DNA of 64,000 nucleotides from positions 124,001 to 188,000 of the forward strand of contig JADZEW010000021.1 in NCBI GenBank assembly GCA_020850325.1. The letters run 5' to 3'. The notes beneath the pieces were generated by a model. That model saw only the letters and a program-made list of their open reading frames with translations. It made no database searches and was not told the DNA's origin. The DNA is from Methanoregulaceae archaeon (GTDB lineage Bacteria; Armatimonadota; Fimbriimonadia; Fimbriimonadales; Fimbriimonadaceae). Positions 41,962-50,231 of the stretch are shown here, piece by piece. The position numbers were made by a program, and so were the translations under genes. The stretch's first letter is position 1; each line of letters starts with the position of its first letter.

Positions 41962-42291
41962 GTGAAGCTAGCCGTCTGCATCGTCCATAGCCGCGATAAG
42001 GGAAAGATCACCGATGAGCTGGTTCGCGCCGGCTTCAAATTCACGGTGATCGGGTCGACCGGTGGCTTCTTGCGCGAGGGAAACACGACGTTTCTCATCG
42101 GCATCGAGGATGACGAACTCGATGCACTGTACTCGGTTGTCGAGCAGAACTGCCAAACCCGTGAGCAGGTCGTCAATGTGATGCCGTTCGAGACTGGGCC
42201 CCAAGGTGGGTTTATGGCGAGCCCGGTGAAGGTCCCCGTCGGGGGCGCGGTGGTGTTCTTGTTGCCGGTGGAGCAGTTCCGGCGGTTTTGA
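41962..42291 (+). CDS. Cyclic-di-AMP receptor, PII-like (DarA/PstA family)
   Basis: This 109-residue PII-like ferredoxin-fold protein matches the c-di-AMP-binding DarA/PstA family. Landmarks are FTVIGSTGGFLREGNTTFLI (ligand-binding loop) and the long T-loop-like region, ending FETGPQGGFMASPVKVPVGG and AVVFLLPVEQFRRF. It implies c-di-AMP signalling in addition to c-di-GMP; no cyclase is in the window. GTG start. Its TGA overlaps the ATG of holB (TGATG), a pairing I have seen in other bacterial genomes. Confidence 0.88.
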   Translation: MKLAVCIVHSRDKGKITDELVRAGFKFTVIGSTGGFLREGNTTFLIGIEDDELDALYSVVEQNCQTREQVVNVMPFETGPQGGFMASPVKVPVGGAVVFLLPVEQFRRF

Positions 42292-43214
42292 TGGCGCTCG
42301 CTGATCTTCCAGGCTTGGCGGGCGCAAAGCGTCTGGTTCAGAGACTGTCCCGCTCGGCGGACGTGACTGCGGTCTTGCTTTATGGAACCGCAGGCGCGCA
42401 TCAACTCGAGGTGGCCCATGCCCTTGCCGCTTCTTGGATTTGCGCCGCTCCGACCGAGGATGGGCCCTGCGGAACGTGTCCGGGGTGCGGAGCCGTCAGC
42501 CGTGATGTCCACGTCGATCTCCTCTGGGTGCGTCCGTCCGGGGCAGGCAATCAGATTCGGATCCACCAGATCACCGAGGTCGATACCCCCCCCGAGATCG
42601 TGACCCCCATCCAGCGCTTCGTGGGAACCCCGCCCCTGATGGCTCCGCACAAGGTCGTGATTCTTGTGGATGTCCACCGGCTGAACGACCGTGCGGCCAA
42701 TGCGCTGCTGAAGACGCTGGAGGAGCCGCACCCCTACGTTCGCTTTATCTTGACCACCTCAGAGATTGGCGAGGTTATGCCCACCATCCGGTCCCGCTGT
42801 CTGGGAGTTGCATGCGAACTTCCCGGCGACGAGGAAGCTCGGACAGCCTACGGAGAGGCGGCCCCGCTGTACCAGCTAGCGCCGCACGCGGCGGCCCGCC
42901 TTCGACTGCAAGGTGAGGCCTTTGCGAAGCTGAATCAGCTCGTCGACGGTCTGGCCAGTGAGCCGGTCGGTGCGGCGCTGAGGATGGCGGAGGACCTGAG
43001 GGCGATCAGCGGAGAACTGGACAGTGAGAGCGCGGAGCGTGAAGGGTTGGTAGCGACGCTCGAACTCTTTGCGATGCTCGTTTCGCGCCGCTACCCCGAA
43101 CGCCCCGACTGGTCTCGGCGCATCCTCAATGCCCACCGGCATGTGTTGGGGAACGTGAGCTCACGGACCGCGTTGGATGCGCTGTTCTGCAGGATGCTGA
43201 TCGAGCGCGGTTAG
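42291..43214 (+). CDS. holB: DNA polymerase III delta' subunit
   Basis: The 307-residue clamp-loader subunit has a four-cysteine zinc site (CAAPTEDGPCGTCPGC), the sensor-type DVHRLNDRAANALLKTLEEPH, and the SRC motif in IRSRCLGV. Walker A is degenerate (YGTAGAHQLE, no GKT), as normal for delta' in many phyla, which does not hydrolyse ATP. It works in the replisome clamp loader with tau/gamma and delta. It is coupled to the c-di-AMP receptor gene by a TGATG overlap. Confidence 0.92.
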   Translation: MALADLPGLAGAKRLVQRLSRSADVTAVLLYGTAGAHQLEVAHALAASWICAAPTEDGPCGTCPGCGAVSRDVHVDLLWVRPSGAGNQIRIHQITEVDTPPEIVTPIQRFVGTPPLMAPHKVVILVDVHRLNDRAANALLKTLEEPHPYVRFILTTSEIGEVMPTIRSRCLGVACELPGDEEARTAYGEAAPLYQLAPHAAARLRLQGEAFAKLNQLVDGLASEPVGAALRMAEDLRAISGELDSESAEREGLVATLELFAMLVSRRYPERPDWSRRILNAHRHVLGNVSSRTALDALFCRMLIERG

Positions 43215-43297
43215 GCCGCCCAGGGTTGTGGCGCTCCTTCCCTCGAAGCGTCTTACGGAGCGATTTGGCCCCAAACCGGTAGCTCGTTGGCCACGCG

Positions 43298-44329
43298 CTA
43301 CTTCACCATCTGGTAGACCCGCTGAACCAGCGCGCCGATGGGGATGTTGCCTGAGGTGTTGCACAGCGCGACGACCGTGGTTTTCGTTGCCGGATCGAGC
43401 AGCCACGCCGCGCGGCAACCGGGTTGCGCTCCATTGTGGTTTACCGTTCCATCCGTACCGACGCTGAAACCGAGCGCATATCGGGTGTCGCCGCTTTGGC
43501 GGCTGGGCGTCCAGAGTTCGCGACGGCCGCGTTCGCTGAGCAGCCGCCCCGCGAGCAACGCGTCACCTACTTGTGCGAGGCCCCGCACGTTGGCTTCCAT
43601 CCCGCCTCCAGCAAACTTCCACGAGTTGTCATCACGCCGTTCGATGAGGCTTGACTCCTTGCCGGTCGCCCAGTTGTACAGCGCGGTGCGCTGAGGTTTG
43701 GTTTCGCGGATCCACTCGACGTCCAACAGTCCGGGCGACGCCTCGCCGAACACGTGGGTGCGCAAAACGCTGTCGATCGGCCGCTTGGCGATGCTTTCCA
43801 TGAAGCGCGCCATGTAGGTATAGCCGTGGGTGGAGTAGCTGTACTTGCTTCCTGGCTCGGCGATCAACTCGTCACCCTTCAGCAGCTTCATCGCCTCGGC
43901 GGCGGTCTTGTAGCTTGTGTAGACGCTACCGGTGGGGTCGCCCAGCGGACGATAGTGGCGGATACCGGCAGTGTGCGACAGTAGCTGTCGCGGGGTAATC
44001 ATGGGGTGGTCTTTCGCCAGTTCGGGGATGAACTTGCGGGCGTCGTCGTCCAGCCGGAACTCGCTTCGCTCCACCATCCGCACCGCCGCGATTGCGGTGA
44101 TCGACTTGCTGACCGAACCTAGCCGGTAGAGGTCGTCGATCCGGCTGAGTTCCTTGGCCTCGCGGTTGCGGTGCCCGAATGCGCCCTGATAGATGACCTT
44201 GCCATCGCGCATTGCCAGCACCGACATGCCGACGATCCGGTTGTCGTCGCGGAACTTCTCGATGTGGGCGGTGATGTCGGCCTGATTGGGAGCCTGGCCG
44301 AGGATGGCGAACGCGATCGCGGTCAACAT
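43298..44329 (-). CDS. Beta-lactamase-family serine hydrolase
   Basis: This 343-residue secreted hydrolase of the class C beta-lactamase/PBP4* family has a short signal (MLTAIAFAILGQAPN). The catalytic tetrad is Ser72-x-x-Lys75 in GSVSKSITA. The YST block replaces YxN, and the third motif is HNG in NHNGAQPG. LLSHTAGIRHY is a family signature. The physiological substrate (peptide, ester or lactam) cannot be told. It is encoded downstream of the pyrimidine phosphorylase, separated by 37 bp. Confidence 0.85.
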   Translation of the reverse strand: MLTAIAFAILGQAPNQADITAHIEKFRDDNRIVGMSVLAMRDGKVIYQGAFGHRNREAKELSRIDDLYRLGSVSKSITAIAAVRMVERSEFRLDDDARKFIPELAKDHPMITPRQLLSHTAGIRHYRPLGDPTGSVYTSYKTAAEAMKLLKGDELIAEPGSKYSYSTHGYTYMARFMESIAKRPIDSVLRTHVFGEASPGLLDVEWIRETKPQRTALYNWATGKESSLIERRDDNSWKFAGGGMEANVRGLAQVGDALLAGRLLSERGRRELWTPSRQSGDTRYALGFSVGTDGTVNHNGAQPGCRAAWLLDPATKTTVVALCNTSGNIPIGALVQRVYQMVK

Positions 44330-44366
44330 GTTCCTTTGGACGTTCGCAGGTGGATGGGGGTTGCGC

Positions 44367-45668
44367 TCAGTGCGTTCCGAGGACGAGGGGCCGTCGCGGC
44401 GTTTGCTCGGCAGTGACTTCAAGCGCAGTTGTCAGGCTTAAACTTGCCGTTTCGGCTTGGGCGTCGCTCTTGGCGTGAATGCGGAACACGGGCTGGCCCG
44501 CGCCGACCTGGTCGCCGACCTCGACGAGCACCTCGATCCCGACCGCGGGGTCGATGATGTCCTCTTTTCGCTGACGTCCCCCGCCTAGTTCGACCACGGT
44601 CTGCCCGACGACTCGGGCATCGACCCGGCTGACCCAACCGCCGGACGGGGCTTTGAGCTCGCGAATCACCGGCGCCGCCGGCAATGCGTCGCCATCGAAG
44701 GTGCCGCCTTGAGCGGCAATCCAAAGGCTCGCCCTATCGAGTGCGGAGCCGTCCTGGAGACGCGCTTCGGCGGTCGCTTGGCCGTCGGCTTGGCTCTTCG
44801 ACCACCCAACGGCGACGAGCGTCTCGGCGGCGAGATAAATGCATAGCTCTCGGAAGCGGGTGGACGGGGCATCGGGTTGAAGGGTCTCCCACGCCTCGCG
44901 GACCTCGAGGGCGTTGCCGACGGCGCGGCTGAGCGGCTGATCCATGTCGGTGATCGTGGCATGAGTGGGTAGGCCGCAACGGCGGGCGACCTCCACAAGC
45001 ATCTCGGCGAGTTGGGTGGCTTGCTCGAGCGTCTTCATGAACGCGCCCGAACCGCACTTGACGTCGAGCCCGAGCACTTCGGCTCCGCCCGCGAGTTTCT
45101 TGCTGAGGATGCTGGCGACGATGAGCGGCATTGAAGCGACGGTTTCGGTCGTATCGCGCAGGGCGTACAAGGTGCCATCGGCAGGGGCGAGGCGGGGGGT
45201 CTGCCCGGTCAGCGCCAGGCCAATCCGCCCGGCCTGGGCGATCATCTCTTCGGGCGTCAGGTCCGTGCGGAAGCCAGGGATGCTGCCGAGTTTGTCGATG
45301 GTGCCGCCGGTGATGCCGAGCCCCTTGCCCGACATCTTGACCCCGGTCAATCCGCAAGCCGCGAGGAGGGGTAGCAGGACAAGCGTGGTCTTGTCGCCTA
45401 CCCCACCGGTGCTGTGCTTGTCCACCCATGGGTGGGGAAGGCCATCCAGATTCAGCCGATCGCCGCTTTGGGCCATGGCGAGGGTGAGATCGGCGGTCTC
45501 GTCGAGGTCGAGGCCATTCAGATAGGCGGCCATGAGCCACGCGCTCAGCTGGTAATCCTCGACGCCATGAGCCTTGGGAGCGGCAGCGCACCGGGCGAGA
45601 AAGTCGAGTTCCTCGCGGGTGTGCTTTCGGCGGTCCCGCTTGGCGGCGATGAGTTCACGGAAGGTCAT
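44367..45668 (-). CDS. deoA: Thymidine / pyrimidine-nucleoside phosphorylase
   Basis: The 433-residue enzyme phosphorolyses thymidine or uridine to base and (deoxy)ribose-1-phosphate for nucleoside salvage. It has DKHSTGGVGDKTTLVLLPLLAACG, MSGKGLGITGGTIDKLGSIPGF, the substrate-binding LRDTTETVASMPLI and SKKLAGG, and a C-terminal extension (IEVLVEVGDQVGAGQPVFRI) of the barrel-sandwich type. The specificity between DeoA and Pdp is not resolved. The ATG at 45668 has a GGAGGA Shine-Dalgarno. Confidence 0.9.
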   Translation of the reverse strand: MTFRELIAAKRDRRKHTREELDFLARCAAAPKAHGVEDYQLSAWLMAAYLNGLDLDETADLTLAMAQSGDRLNLDGLPHPWVDKHSTGGVGDKTTLVLLPLLAACGLTGVKMSGKGLGITGGTIDKLGSIPGFRTDLTPEEMIAQAGRIGLALTGQTPRLAPADGTLYALRDTTETVASMPLIVASILSKKLAGGAEVLGLDVKCGSGAFMKTLEQATQLAEMLVEVARRCGLPTHATITDMDQPLSRAVGNALEVREAWETLQPDAPSTRFRELCIYLAAETLVAVGWSKSQADGQATAEARLQDGSALDRASLWIAAQGGTFDGDALPAAPVIRELKAPSGGWVSRVDARVVGQTVVELGGGRQRKEDIIDPAVGIEVLVEVGDQVGAGQPVFRIHAKSDAQAETASLSLTTALEVTAEQTPRRPLVLGTH

Positions 45669-45686
45669 GGGTTCCTCCGAACTCCC

Positions 45687-45720
45687 CCTCTCCCCGAAGG
45701 GCATTTTCTTCGAGGGGAGG
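45687..45720 (-). repeat. Hairpin in the deoA leader
   Basis: CCTCTCCCCGAA (45687-45698) and TTCGAGGGGAGG (45709-45720) pair over 12 bp with two imperfect positions. It lies about 20 bp upstream of the deoA start on the minus strand. Role unknown; possible transcript-stability or attenuation element. Confidence 0.4.
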
Positions 45721-45747
45721 CTCCGTCTCGATATGCTGCATGCACTT

Positions 45748-45825
45748 GTAGCCGCCGGATGCCATTGTGCCGGCGCTGCTGATCTGGATACACCTGTGCG
45801 CGGGCACGACACATCCCGCGGCTAC
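45748..45825. repeat. Degraded copy of the 7523-7596 palindrome
   Basis: The left arm (starting GTAGCCGCCGGATGCCATTG) and right arm (ending CATCCCGCGGCTAC) match the element at 7523-7596 but with substitutions and one deletion, so the arms no longer pair perfectly. It lies between deoA and scoB, with no other function visible in this 210-bp spacer. Confidence 0.7.
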
Positions 45826-45878
45826 AAAATGGGTTGCGGTCGGGGCCATCTGGATGTTACCAGGGGTGTCGGCGGACC

Positions 45879-46535
45879 TCACACCGCGACCGCTTTCAAC
45901 TCGGGCGACACCGTGAATGCGGCTTCCGTCTTCGCGGTCACTTCTTCGAGCGTTACATCGGGAGCGAGTTCCTTCAGCACGAGTCGGCCATCTTCGACCT
46001 CGAAAACGCACAGGTCGGTGATCACGAGATTGACGCATCCCTTGCCCGTCAGCGGCAGGCGGCACTCTTTCAGTACCTTGCTCTCGCCCGCCTTGTTCGT
46101 GTGTTCCATCACGACGACGACTCGCTTGACGCCGGCGACCAAATCCATCGCGCCGCCCATGCCCTTCACCATCTTGCCGGGGATCATCCAGTTCGCAAGA
46201 TCGCCTTCTTCGCTCACTTCCATCGCGCCGAGGATCGAGAGGTCGATGTGGCCGCCGCGGATCATCGCGAAGGAGTCGGCGCTGGAGAAGTACGACGTGC
46301 CGGGGATGCCAGTCACCGTCTGCTTGCCGGCGTTGATGAGGTCCGGGTCTTCTTCACCTTCGAAAGGGAACGGACCGAGGCCAAGCATGCCGTTCTCGCT
46401 TTGGAGCGTGACATCCATGCCGTCGGGGATGTAGTTCGCCACCAGCGTGGGTATGCCGATGCCCAGATTCACATAGAAGCCATCGCGGAGTTCTTGCGCT
46501 GCGCGCTGCGCCAACTGTTCACGGGAGAGAGGCAT
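45879..46535 (-). CDS. scoB: 3-oxoacid CoA-transferase subunit B
   Basis: The 218-residue beta subunit of a succinyl-CoA:3-ketoacid (acetoacetate) CoA-transferase has [15 protein letters not shown], the active-site [10 protein letters not shown] (catalytic Glu), [23 protein letters not shown] and the closing [14 protein letters not shown]...LKELAPDVT. The enzyme needs an A subunit, which normally lies directly upstream; here the flanking genes are unrelated, so scoB is an orphan in the window. TAATAT lies 6 nt before the ATG. Confidence 0.93.
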   Translation of the reverse strand: MPLSREQLAQRAAQELRDGFYVNLGIGIPTLVANYIPDGMDVTLQSENGMLGLGPFPFEGEEDPDLINAGKQTVTGIPGTSYFSSADSFAMIRGGHIDLSILGAMEVSEEGDLANWMIPGKMVKGMGGAMDLVAGVKRVVVVMEHTNKAGESKVLKECRLPLTGKGCVNLVITDLCVFEVEDGRLVLKELAPDVTLEEVTAKTEAAFTVSPELKAVAV

Positions 46536-46541
46536 GCCCGG

Positions 46542-46547
46542 ATATTA
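46542..46547 (-). promoter_or_regulatory. -10 box, leaderless-type, for scoB
   Basis: Minus-strand TAATAT is followed by 6 nt and the scoB ATG. It would lie inside the last codons of the neighbouring 46545 gene. Confidence 0.4.
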
Positions 46548-47729
46548 CCGCCGGGCCAGCGCCTTGAGTGCTCGGATTCCCGCTTCGACCACGCGGTCTC
46601 CGGCGAACTCGCCGTGGAGGGCCAGCGTGGCCTCATAGCCGCCCCGCCAGTAGTCCATGCGGTCGAGGATGTAGCCCATCCAGCCGTTGACGTGGCTGCA
46701 AACGACCACCCACTCGAACCCGAGATTCCGTCCCGCGTCGCGAATCTCTCGCCCCAAATGAGAGGTGGGCTCGCCAGGCACACCGACCACGGCGAGCTTG
46801 CCGATGCGGAACGCGGTGATTTCCGCGGTCGGCGGAGCGAACTTGTCGACCAAGGACTGGGCGAGCGGCTCGGGGATGCCGTTGGCTTTGGCGAACTCGG
46901 GATGGGGTCTGGGTTTCTCCAAGGCGATGGGCTCGCGCACGAACCGCAGTTCCCCGTGGCCGAGGTCGCGTTCTTTGGCGGTGAGCGGGAGTCGTGCGTC
47001 CACGGTCTTTTCGAACGCGGCGATCCTTTCCTCGGAAGTTGCGCCCCCCGAGGCGGGGCTCACGTCGCCGATTGCGCCCGGGAAGACCAGGGACTCGCGT
47101 CGTCGTGCAACCTCGCCGGGCCAATCGCCCGAGGTCGTCATTCGATCGCTGTCATAGATCGTTGCATGGGCGGCGTAGGCGGTGAACACCGGCATTCCGT
47201 TCAACCGGAACTCGGTGAGGAATCGGTCGGGCCGCGCGAGCAAACGCCGGCCCCGGTTGAGAGGAGCCTCGGCGATGGCGTAGCCTGGGTCGCCCACCTC
47301 AGCGCTCTCCTTGCTCGCGAGGATGACCGCCTCGCCGATTCGGTCGGCGTACCACTCCAGCCAGCGCCGCTTGTAGCTGGCGATGCCCGGGATCGAAAAC
47401 GTCATCCGGTCGTTCAGCATCTGGCTGTCTGGCGCACAGTGGGTGTGGGTGGCGACGAGGAAAAGGTCGATGCCTGGCCCGATCCGCTTTTGAACCTCAC
47501 GTTGGAGGCTCTCGGGGATCGTAAGCATCTCGGCGGAGACGAGGGCCACCCGGATGCCCTCGTGGTTGAGGATCGCGACGCGAACATGCAGAGGCTCACC
47601 ACCCGGCTGAGCGAGCTTGCCGCCTCGGGCGGTGTATCCGCCGAGGGGGAGCAGTTCGGGCGGGGTCAGCTCAAGCTCGGCTCGCTGAACCGAAAACACG
47701 CTCAGCGCGGCGACGAGAGGCAGGATCAT
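46545..47729 (-). CDS. Neutral/alkaline ceramidase-like protein
   Basis: The 394-residue protein has a short N-terminal hydrophobic segment (MILPLVAALSVFSVQ). It contains ATHTHCAPDS, resembling the zinc-binding HTHSGPG of neutral ceramidases. Other landmarks are HATIYDSDRMTTSGDWPG and GAIGDVSPASGG, also shared with that family, plus a C-terminal part with VGVPGEPTSHLGREI. An N-acylsphingosine-type amidohydrolase role is inferred, but substrates in this bacterium are unknown. It overlaps the upstream hutH gene by 4 bp (ATGA-type). Confidence 0.72.
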   Translation of the reverse strand: MILPLVAALSVFSVQRAELELTPPELLPLGGYTARGGKLAQPGGEPLHVRVAILNHEGIRVALVSAEMLTIPESLQREVQKRIGPGIDLFLVATHTHCAPDSQMLNDRMTFSIPGIASYKRRWLEWYADRIGEAVILASKESAEVGDPGYAIAEAPLNRGRRLLARPDRFLTEFRLNGMPVFTAYAAHATIYDSDRMTTSGDWPGEVARRRESLVFPGAIGDVSPASGGATSEERIAAFEKTVDARLPLTAKERDLGHGELRFVREPIALEKPRPHPEFAKANGIPEPLAQSLVDKFAPPTAEITAFRIGKLAVVGVPGEPTSHLGREIRDAGRNLGFEWVVVCSHVNGWMGYILDRMDYWRGGYEATLALHGEFAGDRVVEAGIRALKALARR

Positions 47730-49210
47730 AGTTCACCGCTTCGGATCGCACCCGCAATCCGCTCGATGTCGTAGCCCAGTGCTCGATCCTCGGTAACTGC
47801 AGGTGCGATCGCGCGCAGTCGCTCCAAGTAGGGCAAGAGCGCTCGGCCCGGCCGAAGCGGCTCTCGATAACGAAGCCCTTCCGATGCAGCGAGAAACTCG
47901 ATTGCCAGTACGCGTTCAGCGAGCCCAACCAGGTCGCGGAACTTCAGCGCCGCCGTCATGCCCATCGACACATGGTCTTCCTTACCCGCCGAGGTCGGCA
48001 CGTTGTCAACGCTCGCCGGATGGGAAAGCACGCGGCACTCGCAGAGTAAGGCAGCGGCCGTCACTTGGGCCATCATGAACCCCGACGACGTCCCAGCGTC
48101 GCTCGTGAGGAACGCGGGTAATCCCTCGCTGAGATCGGGATTCACCAATCGCTCAATGCGTCTCTCCGAGATGCTGGCGAGGTCGGTAATGGCGATCGCC
48201 GCGTAGTCGAGCGCGTAGGCGAGGGGCGCGCCGTGAAAGTTGCCTCCCGAGATCACGTCGCCTTGCTCGGCGAACACGAGCGGGTTGTCGGTGCCCGATC
48301 CGGTTTCGATCTTGAGCACATCGGCAACGTGGCTGAGAACCCCACGTACCGCGCCGTGCACCTGCGGCATGCACCGGATTGCGTAAGCGTCTTGGACCCG
48401 TGTGTCGCCCACCCGATGGCTTTCCACGATTTCACTATCGGCGAGCAAGTCTCTCAGATGCTCGGCAGCGGATATCTGCCCGGCGTGAGGCCGGATGTCT
48501 TGGATTCGGGCATCGAACGCGGCGGGCGTGTCGCGGAGCGCTTCTAGCGTCATAGCTCCGGCGACATCGGCAAGTTCGGCAAGGCGACGAGCCCTTCGAA
48601 GTGCCAGCCCCCCAACCGCCCCGATGGCTTGGGTCCCGTTGAGCAGGGCAAGACCTTCTTTCGCTTGAAGCGTCATCGGCTGAAGGCCCGCCGTTCGCAT
48701 TGCCTCGCCGCCAGGCACGCCGGGTAGCGCGAACCCCTCGCCGATAACGACCAGTGCTAAATGGGCCAAAGGCGCAAGGTCTCCGCTTGCACCGACCGAG
48801 CCGCGCGAGGGAATCACGGGATGGACCCCCCGGTTCAGCATCTCGATGAGGAGCTCGGCCACCTCGGGACGGGCGCCGCTCGCGCCCTTCGCGAGAACGT
48901 TGGCCCTCAAGAGCATCATCGCCCGGACTTCGGGAGCGGAAAGCGGATCGCCGACGCCGCATGCATGACTGCGCACGAGATTCAGCTGCAGGCGCGCCAG
49001 GTCTTCATCTGCGATCTTGACGTCGCTGAGCTTGCCAAAGCCGGTATTCACGCCGTAGACCGGTGCATGCTCGACGAGGATGCGCTCGATCACCGCACGG
49101 GATGCGGCCATCTTTTCGCGGGCCGTAGCCGATAGTGCCACGGGTTGACCGCCATGGGCGACGGTGTGCAGGTCGTCGAGGGTCAACGGCGACCCATCTA
49201 AGTGCAGCAT
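47726..49210 (-). CDS. hutH: Histidine ammonia-lyase
   Basis: HutH deaminates L-histidine to urocanate. The 494-residue protein has the MIO precursor Ala141-Ser-Gly143 in SVGASGDLAPLAH, the early YGVNTGFGKL motif with its catalytic Tyr, GTQA near 220 and SGGNFHG with QV...YALD later. Length and motif order fit HutH. hutU is not in the window; hutI and ftcD lie about 37 kb away. TAAACT lies 6 nt before its ATG; the ceramidase-like gene overlaps its end. Confidence 0.94.
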   Translation of the reverse strand: MLHLDGSPLTLDDLHTVAHGGQPVALSATAREKMAASRAVIERILVEHAPVYGVNTGFGKLSDVKIADEDLARLQLNLVRSHACGVGDPLSAPEVRAMMLLRANVLAKGASGARPEVAELLIEMLNRGVHPVIPSRGSVGASGDLAPLAHLALVVIGEGFALPGVPGGEAMRTAGLQPMTLQAKEGLALLNGTQAIGAVGGLALRRARRLAELADVAGAMTLEALRDTPAAFDARIQDIRPHAGQISAAEHLRDLLADSEIVESHRVGDTRVQDAYAIRCMPQVHGAVRGVLSHVADVLKIETGSGTDNPLVFAEQGDVISGGNFHGAPLAYALDYAAIAITDLASISERRIERLVNPDLSEGLPAFLTSDAGTSSGFMMAQVTAAALLCECRVLSHPASVDNVPTSAGKEDHVSMGMTAALKFRDLVGLAERVLAIEFLAASEGLRYREPLRPGRALLPYLERLRAIAPAVTEDRALGYDIERIAGAIRSGEL

Positions 49211-49216
49211 GCGCGG

Positions 49217-49222
49217 AGTTTA
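49217..49222 (-). promoter_or_regulatory. -10 box, leaderless-type, for hutH
   Basis: Minus-strand CGGTAAACTCC has TAAACT 6 nt before the hutH ATG at 49210. It is nearly identical to the hsp20 promoter box. Confidence 0.5.
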
Positions 49223-49251
49223 CCGACGCGGTTCGGGTATCACCGAGTGCG

Positions 49252-49998
49252 GTGAAGCAACTCGAGGCTTACCTGGTTGAAGCTTCGGCAGCGCGAACGA
49301 GCCGCGCCCAACAGCGTGAAACCCTGACAACGATCACGACGATGATCGGTGTTGTCGTTGCCGCTGGACTGTTCTTCACGGTCTTCAAGAGCATCTGGTG
49401 GTCGATCGCCTCCTTCATCGTATGGACGTCGATCGTCAACGGTGGCATCCGTCGGGTGTTTGAGGCGCAAGATGAGCGCCGCAAGCGCGAGAACCCTCAG
49501 CAGGAAGAATCGAATGAGCGAATCGAGGAGCTGAATCGGTTCCGCATGCAGGGCACGTTGGCCGAACGGTTCCATCCAAAGGTGTTGGCGGCCCTTGATC
49601 GGTGCGCGGCTCTCGCCCTGCAGATTCGCAAGGCGGTCGATGACCCGCTGTGGCGTCAAAAGCACGCCGGGGCCGAATGGGAGAAGGTGATTCTTCAGGC
49701 AAAGGTTGCGGCTGACTCAACGATGGGCGGCGTGATACTAAGCTGTGTCGGCGGTTATCGCCCGAAGGGGATGCCGCGCAAGGTGTGGAAGGAGCAGGTC
49801 GATGCCGATCCCGAGTCGGCAGGTACGGTCGCCGCGCTCGCTACCTACGAACAAGAGCTTCAGCAACTCGCGGATGCGCTTGGGGTTGCCCCGGGTCATG
49901 GTTCTTCCGGCTCCCCGATCGGGCTGGTGCTTCAAAATCTGGCCGAGATCAAGGCCGCCGAACAGGAACTGGACGACCTCACGATCGGGCAGCAGTGA
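49252..49998 (+). CDS. Membrane protein of unknown function with coiled-coil region
   Basis: This is a 248-residue protein if it starts at GTG 49252; an open frame runs further upstream but overlaps hutH. A hydrophobic stretch of about 30 residues (TMIGVVVAAGLFFTVFKSI to WWSIASFIVWTSI) suggests two membrane-spanning helices. A charged coiled coil (QDERRKRENPQQEESNERIEEL) and a helical C-terminal domain of about 150 residues follow. No family is recognised. The stop lies just before the decamer array and the uvrA gene. Confidence 0.6.
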   Translation: MKQLEAYLVEASAARTSRAQQRETLTTITTMIGVVVAAGLFFTVFKSIWWSIASFIVWTSIVNGGIRRVFEAQDERRKRENPQQEESNERIEELNRFRMQGTLAERFHPKVLAALDRCAALALQIRKAVDDPLWRQKHAGAEWEKVILQAKVAADSTMGGVILSCVGGYRPKGMPRKVWKEQVDADPESAGTVAALATYEQELQQLADALGVAPGHGSSGSPIGLVLQNLAEIKAAEQELDDLTIGQQ

Positions 49999-50004
49999 TT
50001 CTTA

Positions 50005-50038
50005 TTGCTCGGATTGGCTCGGGTTGGTTCGGGTTGGC
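50005..50038 (-). repeat. Decamer array, inverted (left) part
   Basis: Read on the minus strand, this is about 3.4 copies of the 10-bp unit (A/G)CCAA(C/T)CCGA. On the plus strand it appears as TTGCTCGGATTGGCTC then GGGTTGGTTC and GGGTTGGCAA. It can pair with the right array at 50111-50184 (21 of 22 positions for 50161-50182), forming a long stem around a loop of about 120 nt. Confidence 0.75.
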
Positions 50039-50110
50039 AACGGCTTTGTCTGTGTCAGCCAAAGGTAGCAAAAGGAAACCACGAGGTGCGAGGGTGGTTC
50101 GTACCTCGCT

Positions 50111-50184
50111 CCCAATCCGAACAAACCCGAACCAATCCGAGCCAACCCGAACCAAGCCGCGCCAACCCGGACCAACCCGAGCAG
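50111..50184 (+). repeat. Decamer array, direct (right) part, upstream of uvrA
   Basis: Seven in-phase 10-bp units and a partial eighth: CCCAATCCGA, ACAAACCCGA, ACCAATCCGA, GCCAACCCGA, ACCAAGCCGC, GCCAACCCGG, ACCAACCCGA, GCAG. The 10-bp period is about one DNA helical turn. The array ends 48 bp before the uvrA ATG. The spacer between the two arrays holds a small inverted repeat (CGAGGT/ACCTCG). Confidence 0.8.
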
Positions 50185-50216
50185 TTCCTCAAGAGCACTC
50201 GTCAAGCGTCTACCGG

Positions 50217-50222
50217 TAAACT
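50217..50222 (+). promoter_or_regulatory. -10 box for uvrA
   Basis: TAAACT lies 9 nt before the uvrA ATG and 32 bp after the decamer array. The predicted leader is only about 3 nt. Confidence 0.4.
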
Positions 50223-50231
50223 TGCCCCTCC

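Noticed and set aside
45834-47774. Plus-strand open frame of about 646 codons
   Set aside because: It lies antisense over scoB and the ceramidase-like gene, which have clear motifs; the translation is low-complexity His/Arg/Glu-rich, as expected of a GC-rich shadow frame.
49135-49251. N-terminal extension of the 49252 membrane protein
   Set aside because: The extension overlaps the start of hutH on the other strand and has no signal or conserved residues.
50005-50184. Decamer arrays as a CRISPR array
   Set aside because: Units are 10 bp and directly adjacent, with no unique 25-40 bp spacers and no cas genes nearby.
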